Shown piece by piece: positions 1 through 4,590 of a DNA stretch of 6,771 nucleotides (position 1 is the stretch's first letter; the number at the start of each line of letters is the position of its first letter). A model generated the notes under the pieces. That model did not search any database. It worked only from the letters and a program-made list of their open reading frames with translations, and was not told the DNA's origin. Both the position numbers and the translations under genes were made by a program. The DNA lies in contig DJFQ01000098.1 of assembly GCA_002432095.1 (NCBI GenBank), positions 1 to 6,771 of the forward strand, given 5' to 3'. The DNA comes from Marinagarivorans sp. UBA5868 (GTDB lineage Bacteria > Pseudomonadota > Gammaproteobacteria > Pseudomonadales > Cellvibrionaceae).

Positions 1-24
1 ATCCTTTTTGGCTGAGCATAGGCA
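1..24. repeat. Terminal redundancy, left copy (circular genome join)
   Basis: Bases 1-24 are identical to 6748-6771. The frame of the assembly ATPase is continuous only if the two copies are merged. This is best read as the overlap left when a circular genome of about 6747 bp is opened, not as a biological repeat. Confidence 0.93.
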
Positions 25-814
25 TATGGTCGACGAATCGGGTTTTTCCACCGAGGTCGTTCTTGTCACTCAGGACCTTTCTCAGATTGCGTCTTTTGCC
101 CGCGTCTTGGTTGAGACGACATTTCGCGTTGTCAAAATGTCAAAGCTGGGCCTGAGTAAGAGTTATCGGGTTGACGTTTATACTGGCGCGGTCACCGGTC
201 CGGCGCCGTCTAAATCCCGCCTGGATCGCCAGATTTTCGGCGCGTACAAAAAGGAGACTTATGCGCTCTATCGATCGCACACCAAGTCAGTGACCGGCGC
301 TGCTGGCAATGAAAAGCGTGTCGATGGCCGATTTAATGTTCTTGGTGGTCTTTCTGTTAAGCTCGGTTTGCTGCTGATTCTTGTGTGCTGCTTCATTACC
401 TGGTTTGGATTTAAGACGGTCGCCAAGGGGTTTGGTTATGGCGATGAGCCCGCGGCGGCGGCCGATCAGCCACCGCATGTGTCGCCGCAGCAGCCGGCAG
501 CTGTCGTGGCTCAGCCTGCAAAAAAGTCAGAGTTCTCTTTTTTGTCGAAGGCTCAGGCAATTATTATTGTTTGGAACAATGGCCATTGGCCGCAGATCGA
601 TTATCGATTCAAAGTTGTGTTCGCGGATAACGAGGCGGTTTTTTCCACTCGTGAACTGTCGTCCCTTAAATACAAGCTCAAGCCAATTAATGAGTGCATG
701 GTGTTGATCGAAGGTGAAGACTTTAACCAGTGGGCAATGTGTCCGCGCGAGGCGTCCGAAAAGGGTTGGGTTGAATCGATTGCCACGGGCTCTGACGTTG
801 ATACCGGCGCATGA
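1..814 (+). CDS. zot: Zot/pI-family phage assembly ATPase, C-terminal part (continued from 6449-6747)
   Basis: This is the 3' part of the gene that begins at 6449; base 1 is the third base of codon 100 of the joined frame. It completes the cytoplasmic ATPase domain (to about residue 215). One strongly hydrophobic segment follows at about residues 219-239 (LGLLLILVCCFITWFGF), then a Pro/Ala/Gln-rich linker, and finally a C-terminal domain of about 105 residues that should lie in the periplasm. In Zot/pI proteins that part contacts the outer-membrane secretin. A TTG at base 8 could be taken for a start, but the motif-bearing upstream half shows it is internal. The stop is TGA at 812-814, and a parS-like palindrome starts six bases later. 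No strong terminator follows at once. Confidence 0.93.
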   Translation, partial: SFLAEHRHMVDESGFSTEVVLVTQDLSQIASFARVLVETTFRVVKMSKLGLSKSYRVDVYTGAVTGPAPSKSRLDRQIFGAYKKETYALYRSHTKSVTGAAGNEKRVDGRFNVLGGLSVKLGLLLILVCCFITWFGFKTVAKGFGYGDEPAAAADQPPHVSPQQPAAVVAQPAKKSEFSFLSKAQAIIIVWNNGHWPQIDYRFKVVFADNEAVFSTRELSSLKYKLKPINECMVLIEGEDFNQWAMCPREASEKGWVESIATGSDVDTGA

Positions 815-820
815 TTTCCG

Positions 821-836
821 GGTTCCACGTGAAACC
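821..836. promoter_or_regulatory. parS-like ParB-binding site
   Basis: The sequence is GGTTCCACGTGAAACC. Its 14-base core GTTCCACGTGAAAC fits the bacterial chromosomal parS consensus TGTTNCACGTGAAACA at every core position; only the outermost base on each side differs. It is an inverted repeat around CACGTG with one mismatch pair. It lies six bases after the zot stop and about 18 bases before a likely -35 element, so bound ParB could affect the promoter of the 80-aa gene or tether the replicative form to the host segregation machinery. The match is seen; ParB binding is inferred from the well-known parS consensus. Confidence 0.65.
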
Positions 837-853
837 AAAAACATGAATTTGGC

Positions 854-882
854 TTGCCAAAAACACGTTTTTGGTTTACACT
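854..882 (+). promoter_or_regulatory. Likely sigma70 promoter of the 80-aa gene
   Basis: A -35 element TTGCCA (854-859) and a -10 element TACACT (877-882) are separated by 17 bases. Transcription would begin near 889 and leave a leader of about 20 bases before the ATG at 910. The spacer is filled by one palindrome and the -10 is overlapped by another, so the promoter is probably repressed by a DNA-binding protein. The sigma70 assignment rests on hexamer match only. Confidence 0.55.
857..874. promoter_or_regulatory. Inverted repeat in promoter spacer, candidate operator
   Basis: CCAAAAAC and GTTTTTGG form perfect 8-base arms around AC. The left nine bases, CCAAAAACA, also occur as a direct repeat at 835-843, overlapping the end of the parS-like site. 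The AT-rich stem and two-base centre make a terminator unlikely; position between -35 and -10 suggests an operator. Confidence 0.5.
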
Positions 883-897
883 GAACTTACAGTGTAA
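876..897. promoter_or_regulatory. Inverted repeat over the -10 and start site, candidate operator
   Basis: TTACACTG (876-883) and CAGTGTAA (890-897) are perfect 8-base arms separated by six bases. The left arm covers the -10 element and the right arm covers the expected start of transcription, the classic place for a repressor site. It could also fold in the mRNA leader just before the ribosome binding site at 898-902. Confidence 0.55.
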
Positions 898-909
898 GAG
901 GGCGCTTAA

Positions 910-1152
910 ATGGAAACCGCAGACAAAAAACACCTGAGCAGTCTTTTCCGGTACGGCCAATTGAAGTCCGTTTTTGTGACTGAGGCGCCGCTTGAGCCTG
1001 GCCGCTGGGAAATGGGATTTATTTGTGCAGACAAAAAAACGGTTTATGCTGAGACTCGGCGGGGAGAGGCGAAACAATTCGCCACTCTCGAGGCCGCGCA
1101 CAATTATGCCGCCGACATTGGTTTTAGGCGGATGGAAATTCGGTGGTCTTGA
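910..1152 (+). CDS. Small accessory protein of unknown function (80 aa)
   Basis: The ATG is preceded by a good Shine-Dalgarno, GAGGG at 898-902, seven bases away, and by its own promoter with palindromic operators, so this is very probably a real gene. The protein is soluble, with no signal peptide or membrane segment. It has an N-terminal basic segment (LFRYGQLKSVFV, residues 12-23), a central W-x-M-x-F-I strand (33-38), and a C-terminal part with RRGEAKQFATLEAAHNYA (50-67) followed by IGFRRMEIRW. This layout (YGQL..., then RG...F.TLEAA..., then IG...) resembles small proteins found beside plasmid partition or transfer-control genes, an impression from memory that I cannot verify here. The parS-like site 74 bases upstream makes a partition-linked or regulatory role worth considering. 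Function is unassigned. Confidence 0.75.
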   Translation: METADKKHLSSLFRYGQLKSVFVTEAPLEPGRWEMGFICADKKTVYAETRRGEAKQFATLEAAHNYAADIGFRRMEIRWS

Positions 1153-1606
1153 TCAGTAGAATACCTGTCCTTTTAGAATCTACCTCAGTCGCTGGAGCGA
1201 TAGCCGCAGCGGCTGACTTCGTAAATTAGAACTCCCGCCGCTTGACTTCAGCACAGTGCCGCCTCACCTACACCTGGTAGCCGGAACCTGCTTGGCTCGA
1301 TCTCCTTCTTGCCCGGTCGGGAACCGGGCAACCGCACCATGGCATCGCGATCCGTGATTGGGGGAGCCGAGGGGGGAACCCCCACGTGCGAGGGAGACAG
1401 GAGTCGACCGCTGCTTAAGTGAATCTCGCGCGCGGCCAGCTCACTCGTGCCGGGCGTTCAATTGGTGCTTTGATCTCGGTCTTCGGGTAAAGCGGGTCGA
1501 GGCATTGGTGCGGATGCCGGATCCTTATGTCCAATACCTTTCACTGCTTCTTTTTGAGGGCGCCCTTCAGGTAGTATTTCGGATCTCTTCATGAACGGCT
1601 CATCGC
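1153..1606. other. Hairpin-rich intergenic region, candidate replication origin and packaging signal
   Basis: About 450 bases carry no convincing gene. Visible structures are TCGCT/AGCGA (1189-1200), AGCCGC-A-GCGGCT (1202-1214), the strong 9-bp hairpin at 1309-1331, a G-run/C-run (GGGGGG AA CCCCC near 1371-1383), GCGCGGC/GCCGGGC with one mismatch (about 1430-1456) and GGCAT/ATGCC (1501-1518). Filamentous phages normally keep their strand origins and the packaging hairpin in such a large intergenic region. The nick site itself cannot be picked from sequence alone. Reading frames here lack ribosome binding sites and have unlikely compositions. Confidence 0.5.
1309..1331. other. Strong GC-rich hairpin, candidate packaging signal
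   Basis: TTGCCCGGT and ACCGGGCAA make a perfect 9-bp stem with the 5-base loop CGGGA. It has no T-run after it on either strand, so it is not a typical terminator. In Ff phages the packaging signal is a stable hairpin that stays double-stranded in the encapsidated ssDNA, and this is the most stable simple stem-loop in the intergenic region. The role is inferred. Confidence 0.4.
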
Positions 1607-1810
1607 ATGATCGTCCGGAACCCGGTTGCCATCCAGTTCTATCTATCGAAGTCGGATAAGGCGGCTTTTTTGGCCGCCTGCCGCGCCAGCGATACAACCA
1701 TGTCGCGGGAGTTCCGCCGATTCGTCCGCTGGTTCATCCAGAACGCGCCGGGCGACGACCGGATCTATCATCAGCCATTCACTCGCATGGACGGTCGACC
1801 GTCGCCCTAG
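1607..1810 (+). CDS. Small ribbon-helix-helix-like DNA-binding protein (67 aa)
   Basis: Residues about 4-46 have the ribbon-helix-helix (Arc/MetJ-type) pattern: a short strand PVAIQFYLS, a first helix KSDKAAFLAACRAS, a turn, and a second helix of the form T-x-SREFRRFVRWFIQ. The basic, Pro-containing tail after residue 50 has no clear fold. Such proteins bind DNA as dimers and act as repressors, relaxosome accessories or copy-number controls. The ATG at 1607 is the only in-frame start after a stop at 1592, but no good Shine-Dalgarno precedes it, which lowers confidence. It sits between the candidate origin region and a GC-rich structured tract, so a role at the origin or in regulation is plausible. 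It is also one candidate to bind the palindromes at 857-897. Confidence 0.55.
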   Translation: MIVRNPVAIQFYLSKSDKAAFLAACRASDTTMSREFRRFVRWFIQNAPGDDRIYHQPFTRMDGRPSP

Positions 1811-1881
1811 GGGGCCATTGCGGGCCAGCCAGGCGCCGCCCTTGAGGACTGGAAGCGAGCGGCGCGAGCGCCAGGCATCGA

Positions 1882-1899
1882 GGGCGCCGCCAGGCGCCC
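1882..1899. other. GC-only hairpin, 7-bp stem
   Basis: GGGCGCC and GGCGCCC are perfect arms around GCCA. There is no T-run after it. It may stabilise an RNA end or act in the single-stranded genome; no specific role can be assigned. Confidence 0.4.
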
Positions 1900-1925
1900 G
1901 TTCCGGCCCAGTATCACCGGTAGAA

Positions 1926-1943
1926 AGTCCAATGGGTTGGACT
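1926..1943. other. Hairpin AGTCCAA/TTGGACT before the terminator
   Basis: Perfect 7-bp arms with loop TGGG, eight bases before the terminator stem. It may be part of a compound transcription end or an ssDNA element. Confidence 0.4.
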
Positions 1944-1950
1944 AACAAAA

Positions 1951-1980
1951 AAGGGCCTAACGCAGGCCCTTGATTTTTAA
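1951..1980. terminator. Bidirectional intrinsic terminator
   Basis: AAGGGCCT (1951-1958) and AGGCCCTT (1964-1971) form a perfect 8-bp stem around AACGC. On the plus strand a T-run (GATTTTTAA) follows; on the minus strand the A-run at 1947-1950 plus the stem A residues give a T-run. It therefore ends rightward transcription from the accessory genes and leftward transcription of the repressor, whose stop is at 2018-2020. Confidence 0.85.
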
Positions 1981-2012
1981 GCAATTTTTATTTGGCTATA
2001 AAATGATCAAGC

Positions 2013-2040
2013 GGCACCTAACCCGCCTTCTTTAGGTGCC
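2013..2040 (-). other. Inverted repeat spanning the repressor stop codon
   Basis: GGCACCT (2013-2019) and AGGTGCC (2034-2040) are perfect 7-base arms with a 14-base loop. In the repressor mRNA it would fold over the last codons and the TAG stop (2018-2020). It may protect the 3' end or aid termination with the stem at 1951-1971. Confidence 0.4.
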
Positions 2041-2308
2041 TTACCTTTTCCTTTGCTAGTCGTACCCATAGCGCTCTTACGTCGGGATTTTTCTCTTTCG
2101 CAGCTTCGATCGTTGCGATTATCTCTAGCGGGTCGATTTTTAAGCCGCTCGCTATCCTTATGCACTTCGTTCGACCTATGGCAATTCGCCCGCTTCTGAT
2201 TCCGCTGATCTGTTGGCGAGATACCCCTAGCAGCTTGGCCAGCTCATAGTCGCTTTCGATGTTCATCCGGCTTTTGAACTCGTCCAGATAGTTTTCGAGT
2301 GTCTTCAT
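2018..2308 (-). CDS. XRE/Cro-type HTH repressor (96 aa)
   Basis: This is probably the phage immunity repressor, playing the part of RstR in CTXphi. Residues about 20-41 (DYELAKLLGVSRQQISGIRS and on) form a helix-turn-helix: an ELAKLLGVS first helix and turn, then SRQQISGIRSGR as recognition helix. The rest, up to KKAG, is helical and charged and resembles small inoviral repressors of the DUF3693 type, a family call from memory. The ATG has an AAGGG Shine-Dalgarno about five bases upstream on the minus strand. The gene faces away from the replication operon and shares a 212-bp palindrome-rich region with it, where it likely binds. It ends toward the bidirectional terminator at 1951-1980. Confidence 0.88.
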   Translation of the reverse strand: MKTLENYLDEFKSRMNIESDYELAKLLGVSRQQISGIRSGRIAIGRTKCIRIASGLKIDPLEIIATIEAAKEKNPDVRALWVRLAKEKVRHLKKAG

Positions 2309-2368
2309 TGATGGCCCTTGGTTGCCTTGTTTACTTAATGATATTCGCAGTTATCCGACGGGGTGACG

Positions 2369-2380
2369 TTATCTAGATAA
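2369..2380. promoter_or_regulatory. Perfect 12-bp palindrome, candidate repressor operator
   Basis: TTATCTAGATAA is fully self-complementary and lies 20 bases upstream of the -35 of the rightward promoter and within the likely leftward promoter zone of the repressor gene. It may be the operator for autoregulation. No confident leftward -35/-10 pair could be assigned. Confidence 0.45.
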
Positions 2381-2399
2381 TTTACAGTAATCTTAGTAG

Positions 2400-2428
2400 T
2401 TGACGCTTTCGTATTGTGCAGCTAGTAT
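2400..2428 (+). promoter_or_regulatory. Likely rightward promoter of the replication and virion operon
   Basis: TTGACG (2400-2405) and TAGTAT (2423-2428) are spaced by 17 bases, a good sigma70 match. Transcription should start near 2435, right at the left arm of the inverted repeat 2435-2456. It would read through the 90-aa gene, the initiator, SSB and coat genes to the terminator at about 4760. Confidence 0.65.
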
Positions 2429-2434
2429 TAGTTA

Positions 2435-2456
2435 ACTGACTAGTTTACTAGTCAGT
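2435..2456. promoter_or_regulatory. Inverted repeat at the rightward transcription start, candidate operator
   Basis: ACTGACTAG and CTAGTCAGT are perfect 9-base arms around TTTA. Inside it, the palindrome ACTAGT occurs twice (2439-2444 and 2447-2452), eight bases apart. Lying at the expected +1, it is the best candidate operator for the HTH repressor. It could instead act as a leader hairpin or initiator-binding site. Confidence 0.6.
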
Positions 2457-2471
2457 CTCATGATTTGAGAC
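2455..2471. promoter_or_regulatory. Second inverted repeat in the leader, candidate operator
   Basis: GTCTCA and TGAGAC are perfect 6-base arms with loop TGATT. It shares two bases with the end of the preceding repeat, so the two elements are adjacent or alternative structures. Confidence 0.4.
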
Positions 2472-2520
2472 ACCAAGCCTGCACAATATCTATCCACCGG
2501 GAATAAGGTTTCAACTTTAG

Positions 2521-2793
2521 ATGGAAGTCCGCAATAGCCCATATAACTCACCTTTCATCCCCTACGGGGAGAAGGGCGTTTATTGGCTCGGTAAAGAGCA
2601 TCAGCACGGACACCATAACGAGCACGTCAAGGAGTTTTGCAACTCCAATTCGCTTTGGTCGGATCTTTATTTGGGGCGCATTACTGCCGCCAATGCAAAG
2701 CACGGCTTTTCCGATTCTGAATATGCCGAGCTTCACAACTTGTATTTTAAATTTGGCATTCAAGCCGCCGGTCGGCGTCTGGGGCTCGCGTGA
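2521..2793 (+). CDS. Unknown protein encoded just upstream of the replication initiator (90 aa)
   Basis: First gene of the rightward operon, 86 bases after the predicted transcription start. The protein is soluble, with a His-rich stretch (HQHGHHNEH, residues 27-35) and a C-terminal helical part (SDSEYAELHNLYFKFGIQAA) ending in GRRLGLA. I do not recognise a family. The C-terminal half could hold a small helical DNA-binding unit, but that is a guess. Its TGA (2791-2793) overlaps the GTG start of the initiator gene in GTGA, so the two are probably translationally coupled. This is the slot held by RstC- or regulator-like small genes in other inoviruses, or by a replication accessory. The only Shine-Dalgarno candidate, AAGG at about 2504-2507, is rather far from the ATG. 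Confidence 0.75.
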   Translation: MEVRNSPYNSPFIPYGEKGVYWLGKEHQHGHHNEHVKEFCNSNSLWSDLYLGRITAANAKHGFSDSEYAELHNLYFKFGIQAAGRRLGLA

Positions 2794-3854
2794 TAGAAGC
2801 GCAAAAAGAATATCCGGGCATGATTGATTGGCTGACGTGCCGCCTGGATGGCGCCTTGCTCGCAGAGAATGTCCGCGAGGAAATTAAAAGCAACACCTCG
2901 CGCATTTTAAAAATCGACGCGTCGGGCAATTTGGAGTGGGAAGCGGCGGGCCGTGAAGTCATAAAATCCGATTCGCATCAAGTGGTGGTGAGATTTGGGA
3001 CTCACTTGGAGATTATGGGTTCGCCGGCTCGCGTTTCTTCCGGCCACAACGTTTTTGGCAAACTCGATATAGTCGAGTGTTGGCGCGATATGATTATTTT
3101 TGTTCAGCGTCACTACGGCATAATTTTTCCTCTCAAAAAGGATGAGTGGAAAATAACTCGTATCGACGTTACCCAAAACTATGACATGGGGAGCCTGGAG
3201 AATGTTTACCAGGCAATAGAAGCCCTCAAAGTTTCAAAGGCTGGCCGTCAAGAGGCTTCGCCTTATGCCCACGGGGTTATTTGGGGTAAGGGCTCAAAGT
3301 ATTACAACGGTAAGGGGTATGCGAAGGGCACAGACCTTCGACGCAACGTTAAACGTGGAAAGGCATTTTGCACCGAGGAACAACTTGTTCTGGCAGACCG
3401 CATTTTGCGCCTTGAGTACAGCATTCGTCGTCAACGCATGGACGAGATTGCAGGCATGGGTGTTAAGTGGTGGATGTTAAAACCAGAATGGCTAGTTGCT
3501 GAGCATGCAAAGTATTTCGACAAGTTCCTGAGTACGCTGGAGGTGGCCGAAGTGGACGCCATTTTTGAGAAAATTATGAGCTGCGTAGGCGAAGGCCCGG
3601 ACAAAATTAAGAGCCATTCGCAAGCTCAACAAGCGTATGACTGCTACCTCCGGTGTAAGACTGTTGGTCGGCATAAGGCTATGGCGACATATAAGCGCAG
3701 CACCTGGTATCACCATTTAAAGAATCTCCGCCTCGCCGGAATCAAGCAGATTGATCTACAGCTAAACAATGTAGTCACTCTGAAAGCGCGCCGGCTAGTG
3801 TTGGATCAACCCGTCAGCTGTTGGGCTGACATTAAAACTGCAATAGGAGCATGA
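2790..3854 (+). CDS. Rolling-circle replication initiator, gpII-like (354 aa)
   Basis: This protein should nick the plus strand at the phage origin and start rolling-circle replication, like Ff gpII and inoviral Rep proteins of the Phage_CRI / gene II-X type. The conserved N-terminal IDWLTCRLDG (residues 12-21), the SPARVSSGHNVFGK segment (78-91), KITRIDVTQNYDMG (121-134) and the Tyr-rich KYYNGKGYAKGTDL (170-183) followed by ILRLEYSIRR (205-214) fit the family; the tyrosines near 171-177 are candidate nicking residues. The C-terminal third, with TYKRSTWYHHLKNLR (300-314), is the gene X-like part. The GTG start overlaps the previous stop; an ATG at codon 11 (2820) is an alternative because many relatives begin at MIDWLT. 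An internal restart making a gpX-like product is possible but not shown. Confidence 0.9.
   Translation: MIEAQKEYPGMIDWLTCRLDGALLAENVREEIKSNTSRILKIDASGNLEWEAAGREVIKSDSHQVVVRFGTHLEIMGSPARVSSGHNVFGKLDIVECWRDMIIFVQRHYGIIFPLKKDEWKITRIDVTQNYDMGSLENVYQAIEALKVSKAGRQEASPYAHGVIWGKGSKYYNGKGYAKGTDLRRNVKRGKAFCTEEQLVLADRILRLEYSIRRQRMDEIAGMGVKWWMLKPEWLVAEHAKYFDKFLSTLEVAEVDAIFEKIMSCVGEGPDKIKSHSQAQQAYDCYLRCKTVGRHKAMATYKRSTWYHHLKNLRLAGIKQIDLQLNNVVTLKARRLVLDQPVSCWADIKTAIGA
3845..3849 (+). promoter_or_regulatory. Ribosome binding site that decides the SSB start
   Basis: AGGAG lies only one base before the ATG at 3851 but seven bases before the in-frame ATG at 3857. Normal spacing therefore favours 3857 as the true start. 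Confidence 0.7.
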
Positions 3855-3856
3855 CC

Positions 3857-4183
3857 ATGAAATTCCAAAATACTCTGACTTTGTTGGGCGTTGTCGGCAA
3901 AAAAGGTTCTGGTAAGCTGGACAACGGCCAGGACTGGAAAACCGATCGTGTCGAGCTGCATTTTCTGACCGACTTCGATCTGTCAGACGCTAAGACGGCC
4001 GGGCAGACCGTCGTCGTGTACAAGCTTGACGGCTTCGACGCAAATTACGAGCGCGCTCGCGGCTGTGTGGGCCAGCGGGTTGTCTGCGAATTTCAGATGG
4101 TCACGAGCACTAAGCCGGGCGCAATGCCGAGGCTCGAACTCAAGGGCTTTGCCCCCGAGCGCGTGAGCGCAAAAGCTGGTTAA
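3857..4183 (+). CDS. Single-stranded DNA-binding protein, gpV-like (108 aa)
   Basis: This protein should coat the newly made single-stranded genome, switch replication from double- to single-strand production and hand DNA to the assembly machinery. It lies directly after the initiator, as in inoviruses, and is of the usual size. The N-terminal KFQNTLTLLGVVGKKGSGK, then DWKTDRVELHFLTDF and TVVVYKLDGF, and a late VVCEFQMV strand are a string of beta segments consistent with an OB fold; the aromatic and basic residues (W27, K28 and others) suit ssDNA binding. The ATG at 3857 is chosen from the AGGAG spacing; an ATG two codons earlier at 3851 overlaps the initiator stop in ATGA. Family membership is judged by pattern and position. 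Confidence 0.82.
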   Translation: MKFQNTLTLLGVVGKKGSGKLDNGQDWKTDRVELHFLTDFDLSDAKTAGQTVVVYKLDGFDANYERARGCVGQRVVCEFQMVTSTKPGAMPRLELKGFAPERVSAKAG

Positions 4184-4208
4184 TTCTATGTCGCCTATGG
4201 AGGGATTT

Positions 4209-4370
4209 ATGAAAGTGCGATTGCCTGTTATTCAAGTGCGCGAGACAGATCTAATACCGGTTCGTGCGCTGTCGCAGCTGGAGCTTAAGGAGAAATTTCC
4301 AGGTGTGATCATGATTAAAAAGGTCGGCGTTTATTGGACCGGAGTTATCGAGGTTCCCAAAAAATGCTGA
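4209..4370 (+). CDS. Small conserved-position protein of unknown function (53 aa)
   Basis: The start at 4209 is preceded by a strong GGAGGG (4199-4204) at about five bases, better than the ATG at 4188, which lacks one. The protein is soluble and basic, begins MKVRLPVIQVRE, has a likely helix LSQLELKEKF and a beta-like end VGVYWTGVIEV. No signal peptide or membrane helix. It sits between the SSB gene and the small membrane protein gene, a place where inoviruses often carry an uncharacterised short gene. Its TGA (4368-4370) overlaps the next ATG by seven bases. I do not recognise the family. Confidence 0.75.
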   Translation: MKVRLPVIQVRETDLIPVRALSQLELKEKFPGVIMIKKVGVYWTGVIEVPKKC

Positions 4371-4588
4371 CGATCGTTTGTGCTGGCACTATCGAGCTTA
4401 CTGCCGAGGGTGCTGCAACATGTTCAAGTGGTTGGATGACTCAAACGGTTGTCGTGCCATTTGATCCCAGTGCGATTGATCCTTCAATCGTTGCTGCGAT
4501 GTTTGGAGCGGGGTTCCTGCTCTTTTTTACCCCGTGGGCAGCCGCCTTCGGTTTTTCAAAACTGTTACAAGCTATTCGGAGCTTTTGA
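4364..4588 (+). CDS. Small one-helix membrane protein, probable minor coat protein (74 aa)
   Basis: The ATG at 4364 has a GAGG Shine-Dalgarno at 4350-4353 and overlaps the preceding stop (ATGCTGA). The protein has an N-terminal part with two cysteines (C6, C20), then FDPSAIDPS, and one hydrophobic helix at about residues 43-66 (AAMFGAGFLLFFTPWAAAFGF), ending with the basic tail KLLQAIRSF. Directly before the major coat gene, this matches the place and shape of inoviral minor coat proteins (pVII/pIX-type tip proteins). With acidic or neutral N terminus and basic C terminus, it should span the inner membrane N-out, C-in. The minor coat assignment is by context, not by motif. Confidence 0.7.
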   Translation: MLTIVCAGTIELTAEGAATCSSGWMTQTVVVPFDPSAIDPSIVAAMFGAGFLLFFTPWAAAFGFSKLLQAIRSF

Positions 4589-4590
4589 GT

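Larger units (their letters stand above)
1811..1950. other. GC-rich structured tract between the RHH-like gene and the terminator
   Basis: No gene is called here. The tract contains GGCGC/GCGCC (about 1861-1872), the stem GGGCGCC-GCCA-GGCGCCC (1882-1899) and the stem AGTCCAA-TGGG-TTGGACT (1926-1943), followed by the terminator stem at 1951-1971. The succession of stems suggests a structured RNA 3' end or an ssDNA function such as an origin or packaging element. A minus-strand reading frame of 113 codons across 1643-1984 looks like a by-product of the GC-rich composition. Confidence 0.45.

Noticed and set aside
857..877. CCAAAAAC/GTTTTTGG followed by TTT read as a zot terminator
   Set aside because: The stem is AT-rich with a two-base loop and the T-run is only three bases; its place between -35 and -10 fits an operator better.
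601..1101. Minus-strand open frame of 166 codons
   Set aside because: It is antisense to the zot end, the parS-like site, the promoter and the 80-aa gene, and has no domain pattern.
1242..1274. Promoter TTGACT with TACACC
   Set aside because: The spacing is 21 bases and no -10 match exists at 16-18 bases.
1383..1388. Second CACGTG as another parS-like site
   Set aside because: Flanks are CC and CG instead of GTTN and AAAC, so only the six-base core matches.
1358..1594. Plus-strand open frame of 78 codons
   Set aside because: TTG start without ribosome site, Arg/Pro-rich composition of an out-of-frame GC-rich stretch, and it crosses several hairpins in the intergenic region.
1643..1984. Minus-strand open frame of 113 codons
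   Set aside because: It covers the RHH-like gene in antisense, runs through the terminator stem at its start and is rich in Gly, Ala, Arg and Pro; best seen as a GC-rich shadow frame.
2341..2390. dif-like XerC/XerD site around ATTCGCAGTTAT and the TTATCTAGATAA palindrome
   Set aside because: Only short fragments recall dif arms and the spacing is wrong; not enough to call an attachment site.
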